This document shows positions 55,308 through 64,000 of a DNA stretch of 64,000 nt, one piece after another; the first letter of the stretch is position 1, and every line of letters begins with the position of its first letter. This DNA is from Rhizobiales bacterium Ga0077537 (lineage in GTDB: Bacteria > Pseudomonadota > Alphaproteobacteria > Rhizobiales > Hyphomicrobiaceae), in the NCBI GenBank assembly GCA_001464955.1, contig LNEM01000030.1, positions 682,001 through 746,000 of the forward strand, given 5' to 3'. Below the pieces are notes generated by a model. It was not told the DNA's origin and did no database searches. It was given only the letters and a program-made list of their open reading frames with translations. A program made the translations under genes and the position numbers.

Positions 55308-56579
55308 CTAGACGGTTTCCTGTTGCCCGGCGGTGTCGGCCGGGGCCCCGAACCGCTTCTCGATATAGTCCTCGACCACCTTCTTGAAGTCGTCGGCGAT
55401 ATGGGCGCCGCGGAGCGTCATCGCCTTCTTGCCGTCGATGAAGACGGGCGCTGCCGGCTGCTCGCCGGTTCCGGGGAGCGAGATGCCGATGTCGGCATGC
55501 TTGGATTCGCCGGGACCGTTCACGATGCAGCCCATCACGGCGAAGTTGAGCGCCTCGACGCCGGGATAGGCCTTGCGCCATTCGGGCATGCGCTCGCGGA
55601 TCATCGTCTGCACGTCGCGCGCGAGTTCCTGGAACACGGTCGACGTCGTGCGCCCGCAGCCTGGGCACGCCGCCACGATCGGCATGAACGAGCGGAGGCC
55701 CATCGTCTGCAGCAGCTCCTGTGCCGCTTGCACCTCGACCGTCCTGTCCCCGCCCGGCTCGGGGGTGAGCGAGAAGCGGATCGTATCGCCGATGCCCTTC
55801 TGCAGCAGGATGCCCATCGCGGCCGATGACGCGACGATGCCCTTCGACCCCATGCCCGCCTCGGTGAGCCCGAGATGCAGCGCATAGCGGCATCGCTCGG
55901 CCAGCATCGAATAGACCGAAATCAGGTCCTGCACCGCCGACACCTTGGCCGAGATGATGATCCGGTCGGCGCCGAGACCCATTTCCTCGGCGCGTTCAGC
56001 CGACAGGAGGGCCGACTGAACGATGGCCTCGTGCATGACGCCGCGCGCCGGACGCGGCGTGGCGGACTTCGAATTCTCGTCCATCAGGTGGGTGAGCAGC
56101 TCCTGGTCGAGCGAGCCCCAGTTGACGCCGATCCGGACCGGCTTGCCGTACCGCAGTGCCGCCTCGACGATGGCGCCGAACTGGCGGTCCTTCTTGGCCT
56201 TGAAGCCGACGTTGCCGGGATTGATGCGCAACTTGGCGAGCGCCTCGGCGCAGGCCGGATGGTCGCCGAGCAGCGTATGGCCGTTGTAGTGGAAGTCGCC
56301 GACGATGGGCACGGTCACGCCGCGTCGGGCGAGCCGGTCGCGGATGTGCGGCACGGCGGCGGCCGCCTCGTCCCGGTCGACCGTGATCCGCACGATCTCC
56401 GAGCCGGCCCGGGCGAGGCTCGCGATCTGGTTCGCCGTGCCCTCGATGTCGGCGGTGTCGGTGTTGGTCATCGACTGCACGACGATCGGCGCGCCACCGC
56501 CGACGACCACTCCACCGACCCTCACGGCCACCGAATGTCGGCGGGGTGCGATCAGGCTCGTTTCGTCGGGACCAGGCAT
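55308..56579 (-). CDS. ispG: 4-hydroxy-3-methylbut-2-enyl diphosphate synthase (flavodoxin)
   Basis: 423 residues. It converts MEcPP to HMBPP in the MEP isoprenoid pathway with a [4Fe-4S] cluster. The TIM-barrel part has [16 protein letters not shown] and LRINPGNVG; the C-terminal cluster domain has the CPGCGR pair and the single Cys in [10 protein letters not shown]. The ATG at 56579 gives the usual N-terminus. Together with ispA it hints at a local isoprenoid group. Confidence 0.96.
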   Translation of the reverse strand: MPGPDETSLIAPRRHSVAVRVGGVVVGGGAPIVVQSMTNTDTADIEGTANQIASLARAGSEIVRITVDRDEAAAAVPHIRDRLARRGVTVPIVGDFHYNGHTLLGDHPACAEALAKLRINPGNVGFKAKKDRQFGAIVEAALRYGKPVRIGVNWGSLDQELLTHLMDENSKSATPRPARGVMHEAIVQSALLSAERAEEMGLGADRIIISAKVSAVQDLISVYSMLAERCRYALHLGLTEAGMGSKGIVASSAAMGILLQKGIGDTIRFSLTPEPGGDRTVEVQAAQELLQTMGLRSFMPIVAACPGCGRTTSTVFQELARDVQTMIRERMPEWRKAYPGVEALNFAVMGCIVNGPGESKHADIGISLPGTGEQPAAPVFIDGKKAMTLRGAHIADDFKKVVEDYIEKRFGAPADTAGQQETV

Positions 56580-56773
56580 CGGGCAACCTCCGGATCGGGC
56601 ACTGCGTTTCGACTCTGAGTGGTAGCGAAGATGCGACTTCGGCGCCACTCCGCCATGATTGCGCGCCGTCATTGCGCTTCTGCGACAGTGGCTGTCGATG
56701 GGTGCGCGGCCGGTCCTCGCTGACCCGAGGATGACGGCCATGGGGAATGTCAGCAACCGGAACCGAAAAAGCA

Positions 56774-57187
56774 ATGAGCCAGCGCGAAGTTCATGTCGTC
56801 GAAAGCGGAAACGGCCCGTACGGCCAGTTCGTGACCAGCGGCCGCCATGTGATGGGGGCCGACGAACCAGTCGAACTGGGAGGCAAGGATACGGGCCCGG
56901 ACCCCTATGAGTTCGTCCTGGCAGGGCTCGGCGCCTGCACCGCCATGACGCTTCGCATGTACGCGACGCGGAAGGGGATGCCGCTCGAAAGGGTCGAGGT
57001 ACGCCTGCGCCACATCCAGCGCGCAACGGCCGGCAAGGACGTGGTCGACAAGTTCGAACGGGAGATCAGGGTGCACGGGCAGTTGACGGACGAACAGCGC
57101 CAGAGCCTGCTCGCCATCGCAGAACGTTGCCCCGTCAGCCAGACACTGAAACGCGGCTCCGAGATCGTATCGACCTTGGCGGGCTAA
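56774..57187 (+). CDS. OsmC family peroxiredoxin
   Basis: About 137 residues. The OsmC fold has [18 protein letters not shown] with the first redox cysteine and [14 protein letters not shown] with the second, the two thiols used to reduce organic hydroperoxides. The [14 protein letters not shown] and [15 protein letters not shown] segments are typical of the YhfA/OsmC-like subgroup. Starts at 56747 and 56774 are both possible. It is convergent with rpsP. Confidence 0.85.
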   Translation: MSQREVHVVESGNGPYGQFVTSGRHVMGADEPVELGGKDTGPDPYEFVLAGLGACTAMTLRMYATRKGMPLERVEVRLRHIQRATAGKDVVDKFEREIRVHGQLTDEQRQSLLAIAERCPVSQTLKRGSEIVSTLAG

Positions 57188-57211
57188 GCGCTGACGCGGG
57201 ACCGAGGAACG

Positions 57212-57237
57212 AAAAAAGGCGGACCCGAAGGCCCGCC
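57212..57237 (-). terminator. Rho-independent terminator of the ffh-rpsP operon
   Basis: Read on the minus strand, GGCGGGCC-TTCG-GGTCCGCC forms an 8-bp stem (one G-U pair) with a stable UUCG tetraloop, immediately followed by six T residues. Stem 57218-57237, T-run 57212-57217. It lies 60 bases after the rpsP stop. This is the best intrinsic terminator in the window. Confidence 0.9.
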
Positions 57238-57296
57238 CTTGTCCGTCGTCGAGCGTGCGGGACGCCACCAGTCGTAGCGCCGGCGCAGTCCCGGAC

Positions 57297-57656
57297 TTAC
57301 GCGGCGGGTTCCGCGGCGGCCTTGGCTTTCTCGGCGGCGGCGGCTTCGCGCTCGAGCCGCTTCTTGCCGGGCGCGCCCTTCTCCGGATTGTTGCGCACCG
57401 TGCGCTTCATGAGGCCGGCCTTGTCGAGGAAGCGGGCAACGCGGTCGGTCGGCTGCGCGCCGACCGAGAGCCAATGCTTGGCCCGGTCGAGATCGATCTT
57501 GACGCGGTCGGCGTGGTCCTTGGGCAGCATCGGGTTGTGCGTGCCGATCTGCTCGATGTAGCGACCGTCGCGCGGTGCCGCGGCTTCGGCGACGACGATG
57601 TAGTAGTAGGGCTTCTTCTTGGTGCCGCCGCGCGACAGCCGGATCTTCACGGACAT
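57297..57656 (-). CDS. rpsP: 30S ribosomal protein S16
   Basis: 119 residues. The S16 core [33 protein letters not shown] and [20 protein letters not shown]-type helix (here [14 protein letters not shown]) are present, followed by an Ala/Glu/Lys tail common in alphaproteobacteria. GGAGACC precedes the ATG. It ends the ffh-GNAT-rpsP operon, with the usual rimM-trmD-rplS genes missing downstream. Confidence 0.97.
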   Translation of the reverse strand: MSVKIRLSRGGTKKKPYYYIVVAEAAAPRDGRYIEQIGTHNPMLPKDHADRVKIDLDRAKHWLSVGAQPTDRVARFLDKAGLMKRTVRNNPEKGAPGKKRLEREAAAAEKAKAAAEPAA

Positions 57657-57678
57657 TTCTAGGTCTCCTGGTGTGAAA

Positions 57679-58206
57679 TCAGTTCGGGTTGCTGGTGTGA
57701 TGGGGCGCGGGATGACGGTGAATGCCCACCGTCTGCCCGTGTAGAGTCGTGTCACCGTCGGGACGTGCGCCAAGGCGCTCCGCCACACGCCGGGACGTGT
57801 CGTTGGCCGGATCGATGAGGCTGATCGCCGTCGTCCAGCCGAGCGAGCGGTAGGCCCAGTCGCGGGCCGCGAGCGCGGCTTCCGTCGCGTAGCCACGGCC
57901 ACGGAAGTCGGGATGCAGGCCCCACATGATCTCGGGCTCCGGCCAGCCCGGCGGGCACCAGGGGCCGGCGTATCCGGCAAAGCGACGGGACGAGTGATCC
58001 TCGACCGCGAACGGACCGTAGCCGCGCAGAACCCAGTGTCCGGCGAGCCCCGAAAGCCGTCTCCAGGCGTCCGATGCATCGATCGGGCCACCGAGGAAGC
58101 GCGCCGTGCGCTCGTCCGAGAAATAGGCGGCGAAGGCCGGGTGATCGTCGGCCGTGAACGGCCTGAGGCGCAGCCGCGAGGTTTCGAGCGTCGGGATCGC
58201 CGTCAT
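57679..58206 (-). CDS. GNAT family N-acetyltransferase (RimJ/RimL-like)
   Basis: 175 residues. It opens [16 protein letters not shown], and the acetyl-CoA site is [17 protein letters not shown], followed by [18 protein letters not shown]; these are the hallmarks of the RimJ/RimL subgroup (Acetyltransf_3). The ATG at 58206 overlaps the ffh stop by four bases and rpsP follows 22 bases later, so the gene lies within a translation operon. Acetylation of a ribosomal protein or another target is possible, unproven. Confidence 0.88.
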   Translation of the reverse strand: MTAIPTLETSRLRLRPFTADDHPAFAAYFSDERTARFLGGPIDASDAWRRLSGLAGHWVLRGYGPFAVEDHSSRRFAGYAGPWCPPGWPEPEIMWGLHPDFRGRGYATEAALAARDWAYRSLGWTTAISLIDPANDTSRRVAERLGARPDGDTTLHGQTVGIHRHPAPHHTSNPN

Positions 58207-59813
58207 TTCTTCTTCCCCGGAAGACCGGGCAACCCGGGAAGCCGTCCGCCGCCGAGACCGGGAAGACCCGGAAGCCGCATTCCGCCGCCAAGCCCGGGCA
58301 GCGCTGGCCGTGCAGCCGGTTTGCCGGCGCCGGGCTTGCCGTCGGCGCCGGGCAGCATCTCGCGTACTTCGGGGGGAAGCTGCTCCAGTGCCTTCGGGTC
58401 GAGCCGCGCCAGCTCGGTCTGCATCCGCTCGAGCTCGGCGGCACTCGGCGCGGCGCCACCCGGTCCGAGACCGAAGGCGCCCGCCATTCGCTGCATCATG
58501 CCCTTGTTGTTGCCCATCATCTTCATCATGTCCGCCATCTGGCGGTGCATCTTGATGAGCCGGTTGATGTCCTCGACCTTGGTGCCCGAGCCCGCCGCGA
58601 TGCGCCGCTTGCGCTTGGCGTCGAGCTGCTTCGGGTTCCGGCGCTCGAAGGGCGTCATCGACGAGATGATGGCGCCCTGCCGCTTCAGCACGCGATCATC
58701 GAGGTTCGCGGACTTCATCTGCTCCTTGATCTTGCCCATGCCGGGCAGCATGCCCATCACGCCGCCCATGCCGCCCATGCGCTGCATCTGCTTCAGCTGC
58801 TCGGCGAGGTCCTCGAGATCGAATGCGCCCTTGCGCATCTTCCGCGCGATCTCTTGCGCCTTCTCGACGTCGAGGTTTTCGGCCGCCTTCTCGACGAGGC
58901 TGACCACGTCGCCCATGCCGAGGATGCGGCTGGCGATGCGGCTCGGGTGGAAGTCCTCGAGCGCATCCCAGCGTTCGCCGACGCCCATCAGCTTGATCGG
59001 CTTGCCCGTCACCGCCCGCATGGACAGCGCCGCGCCGCCACGGCCATCGCCGTCGACGCGGGTGAGCACGATACCCGTCACGCCGACAGTGGCCTCGAAC
59101 GCCTTCGCGGTGTTGACGGCGTCCTGACCGGTCAGCGCGTCGACGACCAGCAGCACCTCGTGCGGCTTCACCTGGGCCTTGACCTCGGCGGCCTCGGCCA
59201 TCAGCTCGGCATCGACGGTCGTCCGGCCGGCCGTATCGAACAGGATGACGTCGTAACCGCCGAGACGGGCCGCCTCCTCGGCGCGCCGCGCGATCTGGAT
59301 CGGCGTCTGGCCGGCGACGATCGGCAGCGTATCGACCTCGACCTGCGTGCCGAGCACGCGAAGCTGCTCCTGCGCGGCCGGTCGTCGCGTGTCGAGCGAC
59401 GCCATCAGCACCTTCCGCTTGTCGCGTGACTTGAGGCGATAGGCGATCTTGGCGGTTGTCGTCGTCTTGCCCGAGCCCTGCAAACCGACCATCAGGATGC
59501 CGACGGGCGGCGCCGCGAGAAGGTCGATCGGCTGCGCGTCGGCACCGAGCATCGCGACCAGCTCGTCGTTGACGATCTTGACGACCATCTGCCCGGGCTT
59601 GATCGAGCGCAGCACGGCCTGTCCGACGGCCTTGGCCTTCACCTTGTCGGTGAACGACCGGACCACGTCGAGGGCGACGTCCGCTTCGAGCAGCGCGCGG
59701 CGGACTTCACGCATCGCGTCGGCGACATCGCTCTCGGACAGCGCGCCGCGACCGGTCAGCTTGTCGAACACGCCCGACAGGCGGGAGGACAGCGATTGGA
59801 ACAGCTCGGCCAT
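58203..59813 (-). CDS. ffh: Signal recognition particle protein Ffh (SRP54)
   Basis: 536 residues. The N domain is followed by the SRP GTPase: G1 GLQGSGKTTTTAK, the DTRRPAAQEQL insertion box, G3 DTAGR, G4 TRVDGDGRGG. The M domain (about 310-450) is Met-rich, with GMGKIKEQM and SMTPFERRNPKQLDAKRKRRIAAGSG for RNA and signal-sequence binding. The tail is a Gly/Pro/Leu repeat (PGLPGLGGG units) ending KKK. It targets nascent membrane proteins with the 4.5S RNA, which is not in this window. The ATG at 59813 gives the standard start MAELFQSLSSRL. Confidence 0.97.
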   Translation of the reverse strand: MAELFQSLSSRLSGVFDKLTGRGALSESDVADAMREVRRALLEADVALDVVRSFTDKVKAKAVGQAVLRSIKPGQMVVKIVNDELVAMLGADAQPIDLLAAPPVGILMVGLQGSGKTTTTAKIAYRLKSRDKRKVLMASLDTRRPAAQEQLRVLGTQVEVDTLPIVAGQTPIQIARRAEEAARLGGYDVILFDTAGRTTVDAELMAEAAEVKAQVKPHEVLLVVDALTGQDAVNTAKAFEATVGVTGIVLTRVDGDGRGGAALSMRAVTGKPIKLMGVGERWDALEDFHPSRIASRILGMGDVVSLVEKAAENLDVEKAQEIARKMRKGAFDLEDLAEQLKQMQRMGGMGGVMGMLPGMGKIKEQMKSANLDDRVLKRQGAIISSMTPFERRNPKQLDAKRKRRIAAGSGTKVEDINRLIKMHRQMADMMKMMGNNKGMMQRMAGAFGLGPGGAAPSAAELERMQTELARLDPKALEQLPPEVREMLPGADGKPGAGKPAARPALPGLGGGMRLPGLPGLGGGRLPGLPGLPGKKK

Positions 59814-59884
59814 GCTCTCAGGTGCTCCCGCAGGTGTGTGCCGGGCGCGCAGGCTGGTCAATACGCCGCCGCGCGCGGGTCATC

Positions 59885-60529
59885 TCAGGCTCCATCCACC
59901 TTCATGCTTTCGAAGTCGATCATCACGTGCTGGCGATAGGCCGGACGCGCCATCAGCCGCGCGTACCAGCCATCGACGCCACTCAATGTGGGGCGCGAGA
60001 TCTGGAGGTTGTAGTAGCGGAACATCAACGTGCCGACGGCGACATCGGCGATCGTCGGCTGATCTCCGAGGATGTAGTCGCGGCCCGAGAGCTGCCGGTT
60101 GAGGATTTCGAGCCGCTGCCCGACGCGCTTGGCCGCCGCATCGACGGCGGCATTGTCCCGGGACTGCGCCGGCGTGCGGATCAGCTGCAGGAAGCAGGTG
60201 GAGATGATGTCGCCGTAGAGGGTCGAGAGCGACCAGTCCATCCAGGCATCGGCCTTGGCGAACGTCTGCTCGTCGGCCGGCGACAGCCCGCCGCGCCCGT
60301 AGCGCTGCGCGAGATGGCGCACGATGGCGTTGCTCTCCCACAGGACGAAGCCGTTGTCGTCGATGGTCGGCACCAGCCGGTTCGGGTTGAGCATGCCATA
60401 TTCGGGCGTGTCGAGCTTGCCGAACGGGCCACCGACGTCATAGCGCTCGTGCGCGAGGCCGAGTTCGCCCACCGCGAACATGACCTTCTGGACGTTGATC
60501 GATGTGGAGCGGCCCCAGACTTTCAGCAT
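59885..60529 (-). CDS. Glutathione S-transferase family protein
   Basis: 214 residues. The thioredoxin domain begins MLKVWGRSTSINVQKVMFAV with the catalytic Ser region; NRLVPTIDD carries the cis-Pro and WESNAIVRHLAQRYG the glutathione-binding Glu-Ser pair. The helical domain has GDQPTIADVAVG, the N-capping box. This pattern is typical of beta/theta-class bacterial GSTs. Located upstream of ffh on the same strand, but with a separate start and no clear functional connection. Confidence 0.88.
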   Translation of the reverse strand: MLKVWGRSTSINVQKVMFAVGELGLAHERYDVGGPFGKLDTPEYGMLNPNRLVPTIDDNGFVLWESNAIVRHLAQRYGRGGLSPADEQTFAKADAWMDWSLSTLYGDIISTCFLQLIRTPAQSRDNAAVDAAAKRVGQRLEILNRQLSGRDYILGDQPTIADVAVGTLMFRYYNLQISRPTLSGVDGWYARLMARPAYRQHVMIDFESMKVDGA

Positions 60530-60762
60530 GCTCTGTCCTCGACTGCTATCGGCCTCACGCCCACCTGATCTGGGAGCGCCGAAACTCCTGAACCCCGATC
60601 GCCAAAAGCATATGGCGTCCGCGAGCGATCCATCGCCGGCGGACGTTGACCACAGGCGCGAAGGGTTCCCCCCGCTGTCGGTGGTTGCTCTGGTCTGACG
60701 ATCCAGATTTCGCCGGCACCATGCGCGAGGCGCCGCCCCGTGTCAATGCGCCGAACCGCCCA

Positions 60763-60781
60763 CGCCGCCCGCGAGGCGGCG
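60763..60781 (-). terminator. Terminator-like hairpin after the nitroreductase gene
   Basis: CGCCGCC (60763-60769) and GGCGGCG (60775-60781) form a perfect 7-bp stem with a 5-base loop, 26 bases after the nitroreductase stop on the minus strand. No T-run follows, so intrinsic termination is not certain. Confidence 0.4.
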
Positions 60782-60807
60782 CTTGGCCCACCCGGATTGA
60801 ACGACGC

Positions 60808-61539
60808 TCAGGCCACCCTATCGACGAACTTGACGAACACGTCGAGCGGCTCGCGCTCGGTGCGGAACGTGTTCACCTTGGCGTCCGGGTCGGGGTAACC
60901 GATCGCCAGGCCGCAGATGACCTGCTCCACGTCGGGGATCGAGAGCCGTTTCCGCAGCAACTCGTGATAGTTGGCGAGCGCCGCCTGCGGGCACGTCTCG
61001 AGGCCGAACTGCCGCGCGGCGATCATGACGGACTGGATGAACATGCCCGTATCGAGCCACGAGCCGACTTCCATGTCCTTGTCGATCGTGAAGAAGATCC
61101 CGGTCGGCGCGCCGAAGAACTCGTAGTTCTGCCGCCGTTGCAGGCGCATGCCTTCCTTGTCGTCCCGCGTGATGCCGAGCGTGCCGTAGAGCCCCCAGCC
61201 GCAGGCCCGACGCCGCGTGATGTAGGGATCGCGCCACTTGACGGGATAGTAGTTGTACGGCCGCTCGGGCTCGGGCGCCGTGTCGTAGGCGGCGCACATC
61301 TCGGCCGCGAGCTGGTCCCTGACCGCGCCGTCGACGACATACGCCTTCCACGGCTGGATGTTGGTGCCGGAGGGCGCCCGACCGGCGGTGATGAGGATGC
61401 GGCCGATGAGATCACGCGGCACCGGCGTCTTGAGGTAGGCACGGATCGACTGCCGCCCGCGGATGGCGTCCTCGACCGTCAATCCGACGCGTTCTTCCGG
61501 CGTCGATGGGGTCGCGCTGCTCTGGCCGTCGCGCTTCAT
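60808..61539 (-). CDS. Nitroreductase family FMN-dependent oxidoreductase
   Basis: About 243 residues. The FMN-binding start DAIRGRQSIRAYLKTPVP, the ITAGRAPSGTNIQPW segment, and the C-terminal GLAIGYPDPDAKVNTFRTERE motif define the NfsA/NfsB-type nitroreductase fold. A GLETCPQAALANYHE segment matches the helix that contacts FMN. Such enzymes reduce nitroaromatics, quinones or flavins with NAD(P)H. The ATG at 61539 is preferred. It is divergent from DUF983. Confidence 0.88.
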   Translation of the reverse strand: MKRDGQSSATPSTPEERVGLTVEDAIRGRQSIRAYLKTPVPRDLIGRILITAGRAPSGTNIQPWKAYVVDGAVRDQLAAEMCAAYDTAPEPERPYNYYPVKWRDPYITRRRACGWGLYGTLGITRDDKEGMRLQRRQNYEFFGAPTGIFFTIDKDMEVGSWLDTGMFIQSVMIAARQFGLETCPQAALANYHELLRKRLSIPDVEQVICGLAIGYPDPDAKVNTFRTEREPLDVFVKFVDRVA

Positions 61540-61693
61540 GGAAAACCTCGTTCGGCTGGGTGGGTTCGGCGATGGGGGAAGCATTCGCCGGCTAGATTGT
61601 CCCGGAACGCGGCCGTTGCCCAGCCCCGCAGGCGGCGTCCCGCGTCGAATGGCCGGCTTGATCGCATCCGGCCGACCTTCTCATGTATCGGCC

Positions 61694-62122
61694 ATGACCG
61701 AGTCGATCCATTCTCCGGAACAGCAGGCAGGGCTGCCCGCCGCACCACCGTCACCCTTTGTCGTGGGCCTCGGCTGCCGCTGTCCGCGCTGCGGCAAGGG
61801 CCGTCTGTTCCCGAGTTTTGCGGCGCTGGTTCCGGTCGACCGTTGCGAAATCTGCAATCTCAGCTTCGCCTTCGCCGAGAAAGGCGACGGGCCGGCGGTC
61901 TTCGCGATCTTCATCCTGGGGTTCCTGGTGCTCGGCGGCGCCTTGATCGCCGAGTTCAGGTTCGGCATGCCGCTCTGGGGGCACGTGGTGCTCTGGGGCG
62001 TCCTGACCCCGCTGCTGGCGCTGGGCCTGCTGCGCGCGCTCAAGGCCACGCTGATCGCCATGCAATACCGCTACAAGGCAAAGGAGGCCGTCGCCACCGA
62101 TGTCGCGCGGAGCGGCAAGTGA
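61694..62122 (+). CDS. DUF983 membrane protein
   Basis: About 142 residues. An N-terminal zinc-ribbon-like part has CRCPRCGKGRLFPSF and RCEICNLSF, giving two Cys-x-x-Cys pairs. Two transmembrane helices follow (about 66-84 and 92-112). The family sits in cytochrome c oxidase operons and is thought to help oxidase assembly. The ATG at 61694 gives the family start. The stop overlaps surf1 by four bases. Confidence 0.85.
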   Translation: MTESIHSPEQQAGLPAAPPSPFVVGLGCRCPRCGKGRLFPSFAALVPVDRCEICNLSFAFAEKGDGPAVFAIFILGFLVLGGALIAEFRFGMPLWGHVVLWGVLTPLLALGLLRALKATLIAMQYRYKAKEAVATDVARSGK

Positions 62123-62850
62123 CGACGTCGGTCTCTCGGCAGGGCCTTCTGTGGCCGACGGTGTTCGCGATCGTCGGCGTGCTCGCCATGGTCTCGCTCG
62201 GCACGTGGCAGATGCAGCGCCTGGCCTGGAAGAACGGCCTGATCGCTCAGATCGAAGCCCGGACGCGGGACGCGCCCATCCCGCTGTCGGAGGCGCTGCG
62301 ACGTGCCGCCGCCGGCGAGGACATCGAATATCTGCGCGTTCGCGCCGAAGGGCGTCTCATGTCGGGACGCGAGCGCTACTACTACGCGCCGTCGTCGTCC
62401 GCCGGTCCCGGCTGGCACGTTTACGCGCCGCTGGCGACGTCCTCCGGCATCGTGATCGTCAATCGTGGCTTCGTGGCTGATCGGTTCCGCGATCCGGCGA
62501 CCCGTCCGGAGGCTGCGGACCGCGATGTCGTCATCGTCGGCCTCGCCCGCCGACCCGAGGCGCGAACGATGTTCACGCCCGACAACGACGAGGCCCGCAA
62601 CGTCTGGTACTGGCGCGATCTGGCCGGCATGACCCGGTCGATGCTGCCGTCCCCGTCGGCGCCCGTCGCACCGTTCTTCCTCGAGGCGGAGGCGGGCAAG
62701 GCGGACGGGCCCGGACCGCGCGGCGGGGCCACCCGGCTCGAGATCCCGAACAATCACTTTCAGTACGCCATGACCTGGTACGGGCTCGCACTGACGCTGA
62801 TCGGCGTCTACGCAGCGCTCGCCTTGGGCAGGCGCAAAGGCCCCGAATAG
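62119..62850 (+). CDS. surf1: SURF1 family cytochrome c oxidase assembly protein
   Basis: 243 residues. Two transmembrane helices at the ends (about 10-27 and 218-236) enclose a periplasmic domain. SURF1 markers are GTWQMQRLAWKNGLI, YYYAPSSSAGPGWHVYAPL, GIVIVNRGFV and the C-terminal NNHFQYAMTWYGLALTLIGVY. It helps insert heme a into oxidase subunit I. The GTG start at 62119 overlaps DUF983 (GTGA), which fixes it. Confidence 0.93.
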   Translation: MTTSVSRQGLLWPTVFAIVGVLAMVSLGTWQMQRLAWKNGLIAQIEARTRDAPIPLSEALRRAAAGEDIEYLRVRAEGRLMSGRERYYYAPSSSAGPGWHVYAPLATSSGIVIVNRGFVADRFRDPATRPEAADRDVVIVGLARRPEARTMFTPDNDEARNVWYWRDLAGMTRSMLPSPSAPVAPFFLEAEAGKADGPGPRGGATRLEIPNNHFQYAMTWYGLALTLIGVYAALALGRRKGPE

Positions 62851-63001
62851 CACGGTCGGGCCAAGGGGCGGCACCAGGACATGGGCAACCGTCGCTCCAC
62901 AGGCCCTCCGCGCCCAGCCTTGTCCCCGCCTGCCTTCACCGATAGGGTCGCCCTGCCGGCAGCCGATCCGTCATCGACGCACACGGAAGAGCAAAACCAC
63001 A

Positions 63002-64000
63002 GTGAAATACGTCAGCACGCGAGGGCAAGCTCCCGAGCTCGGTTTCGAGGATGTGCTCCTGACCGGGCTGGCACGGGACGGTGGCCTGTACTTGCCGGCC
63101 GAGTGGCCAGAGATCTCGCCCGCGGCCATCGCGCGCATGGCGGGGGCCCCCTACGAGACGGTGGCGATGGAGGTGATGCGCCCGTTCGTCGGCGGCGAGG
63201 TTCCGGACCCGGACCTCGAGGCGATCATCGCCGATGCCTACGCCACGTTCCGCCACCGGACGGTCGCGCCGCTCGTCCAGATCGGACCGTCGGACTGGGT
63301 GCTCGAGCTGTTCCACGGGCCCACGCTGGCCTTCAAGGATGTCGCCATGCAGGTGCTCGCGCGCCTGATGGACCGCGCCCTGGCGCGCCGGGGAACGCGG
63401 GCGACGATCGTCGGGGCCACGTCCGGCGATACCGGCGGCGCGGCCATCGATGCGTTCCGCGGCCGCAGCGCCATCGACATTTTCATTCTCTATCCGCACG
63501 GCCGGGTCAGCGACGTCCAGCGTCGTCAGATGACCACGCCGGACGACGCCAACGTCCATGCGCTCGCCATCGACGGGACGTTCGACGATTGCCAGAACAT
63601 CGTGAAAGCCCTGTTCAATGATCTGGCACTGCGCGATCGCATCGGGCTAGCAGGCGTCAACTCGATCAACTGGGCACGCCTCCTGGCGCAGATCGTCTAC
63701 TACTTCACGTCGGCGACGGCCCTCGGATCGCCCTGCCGGCGTGTCAGCTTCAGCGTGCCGACAGGCAATTTCGGCGATGTGTTCGCCGGCTATGCGGCCA
63801 TGCGCATGGGGCTGCCCGTCGAGCGGCTGGTTATTGCGACCAACGTCAACGACATCCTCGTCCGGACGCTCGACAGCGGTGTCTACGAGACGCGTGGCGT
63901 GGTCGCGACTCACTCGCCGAGCATGGACATCCAGATCTCCTCGAACTTCGAGCGCCTGCTGTTCGAGTTGGCGAACCGCGATCCGGCGCGCGTCCGCCAG
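63002..64000 (+). CDS. thrC: Threonine synthase, partial (runs off the window end)
   Basis: 333 codons are visible, open at the 3' end. It converts O-phosphohomoserine to threonine with PLP. The GTG-initiated KYVSTRGQAPELGFEDVL start, HGPTLAFKDVAMQ with the PLP-binding lysine, GATSGDTGGAA, HGRVSDVQRRQMTT and SVPTGNFGDVFAGY (phosphate-binding loop) identify the long bacterial class. Full length is normally about 460-480, so 130 or so residues are missing. It follows surf1 by about 150 bases, as in many Hyphomicrobiales. Confidence 0.95.
   Translation, partial: MKYVSTRGQAPELGFEDVLLTGLARDGGLYLPAEWPEISPAAIARMAGAPYETVAMEVMRPFVGGEVPDPDLEAIIADAYATFRHRTVAPLVQIGPSDWVLELFHGPTLAFKDVAMQVLARLMDRALARRGTRATIVGATSGDTGGAAIDAFRGRSAIDIFILYPHGRVSDVQRRQMTTPDDANVHALAIDGTFDDCQNIVKALFNDLALRDRIGLAGVNSINWARLLAQIVYYFTSATALGSPCRRVSFSVPTGNFGDVFAGYAAMRMGLPVERLVIATNVNDILVRTLDSGVYETRGVVATHSPSMDIQISSNFERLLFELANRDPARVRQ

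Noticed and set aside
60646-62118. Long plus-strand extension in frame with surf1
   Set aside because: The part before 62119 is antisense to the nitroreductase and out of frame with DUF983. The SURF1 start is fixed by the 4-base overlap.
1-64000. tRNA, 4.5S RNA, 6S RNA, CRISPR arrays, insertion sequences
   Set aside because: The gaps were scanned by eye for T-loop motifs, the SRP RNA core, spaced direct repeats and transposase motifs; none was found. A covariance-model search would be decisive for small RNAs.

Overview
The window is 64 kb of dense, high-GC, purely chromosomal sequence. I see no rRNA, tRNA, CRISPR array, insertion sequence, integrase or phage gene. Gene content and order point to an alphaproteobacterium, most likely of the Hyphomicrobiales (Rhizobiales) type. 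Markers are the prfA-prmC-DUF4167 block, divergent acnA and ccmAB with a DUF1223 gene behind acnA, a RegB/ActS-type sensor beside senC, phoR-phoU-phoB, DUF983-surf1-thrC, a Tad/Cpa pilus fragment and an intracellular PHB depolymerase. No genus can be named from this window alone.

Layout: 0.2-2.4 kb, TetR regulator, GST and a membrane hydrolase-like protein. 2.5-8.9 kb, translation-related genes: prmB, prfA and prmC, then DUF4167 and two RNA/SAM methyltransferases. 8.9-14.8 kb, SDR, DUF302, DUF465, purE-purK and leuC-leuD. 14.8-20.4 kb, partial Tad pilus locus (TPR lipoprotein, vWA TadG-like protein, secretin, CpaD) and a PilZ protein. 20.5-26.3 kb, two MaoC dehydratases, a glycosyltransferase, mutS and an acyltransferase. 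26.5-33.9 kb, DUF1223, acnA, ccmA-ccmB, regB-like kinase and senC. 34.1-40.1 kb, phaZ, YgjP-type metallopeptidase, GNAT, mgtE, polysaccharide deacetylase and a small membrane protein. 40.2-45.3 kb, phoR-phoU-phoB and recQ. 45.4-49.6 kb, GST and a divergent redox operon. 49.6-55.3 kb, GGDEF/EAL protein, small membrane protein, rpmF, ispA-like synthase and L,D-transpeptidase. 55.3-64 kb, ispG, OsmC, ffh-GNAT-rpsP, GST, nitroreductase, DUF983-surf1 and the start of thrC.

The most interesting locus is the operon at 46182-49606. Its third gene (47959-48474) looks split by a TGA at 48238-48240. Read through, it gives a 171-residue protein with a Sec-Gly-Ser-Cys motif, matching the UGSC selenoprotein family. 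A perfect 7-bp stem with a G-first loop starts 12 nt after the TGA, as expected of a bacterial SECIS element. The gene lies between a thioredoxin-reductase-like flavoprotein that keeps its CxxC but has lost the usual NADPH motif, and a cysteine-rich protein of unknown function. A FAS1-like/HTD2-type dehydratase leads the operon. I infer an uncharacterised selenium-dependent redox or acyl-CoA-linked system.

Several conserved clusters appear incomplete here: senC/regB without regA, ccmAB without ccmC, tad genes without ATPase or platform genes, pho genes without pst, rpsP without rimM-trmD-rplS, and DUF983-surf1 without cox genes. This suggests a chromosome whose ancestral operons have been rearranged. 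The missing parts may lie elsewhere in the genome.
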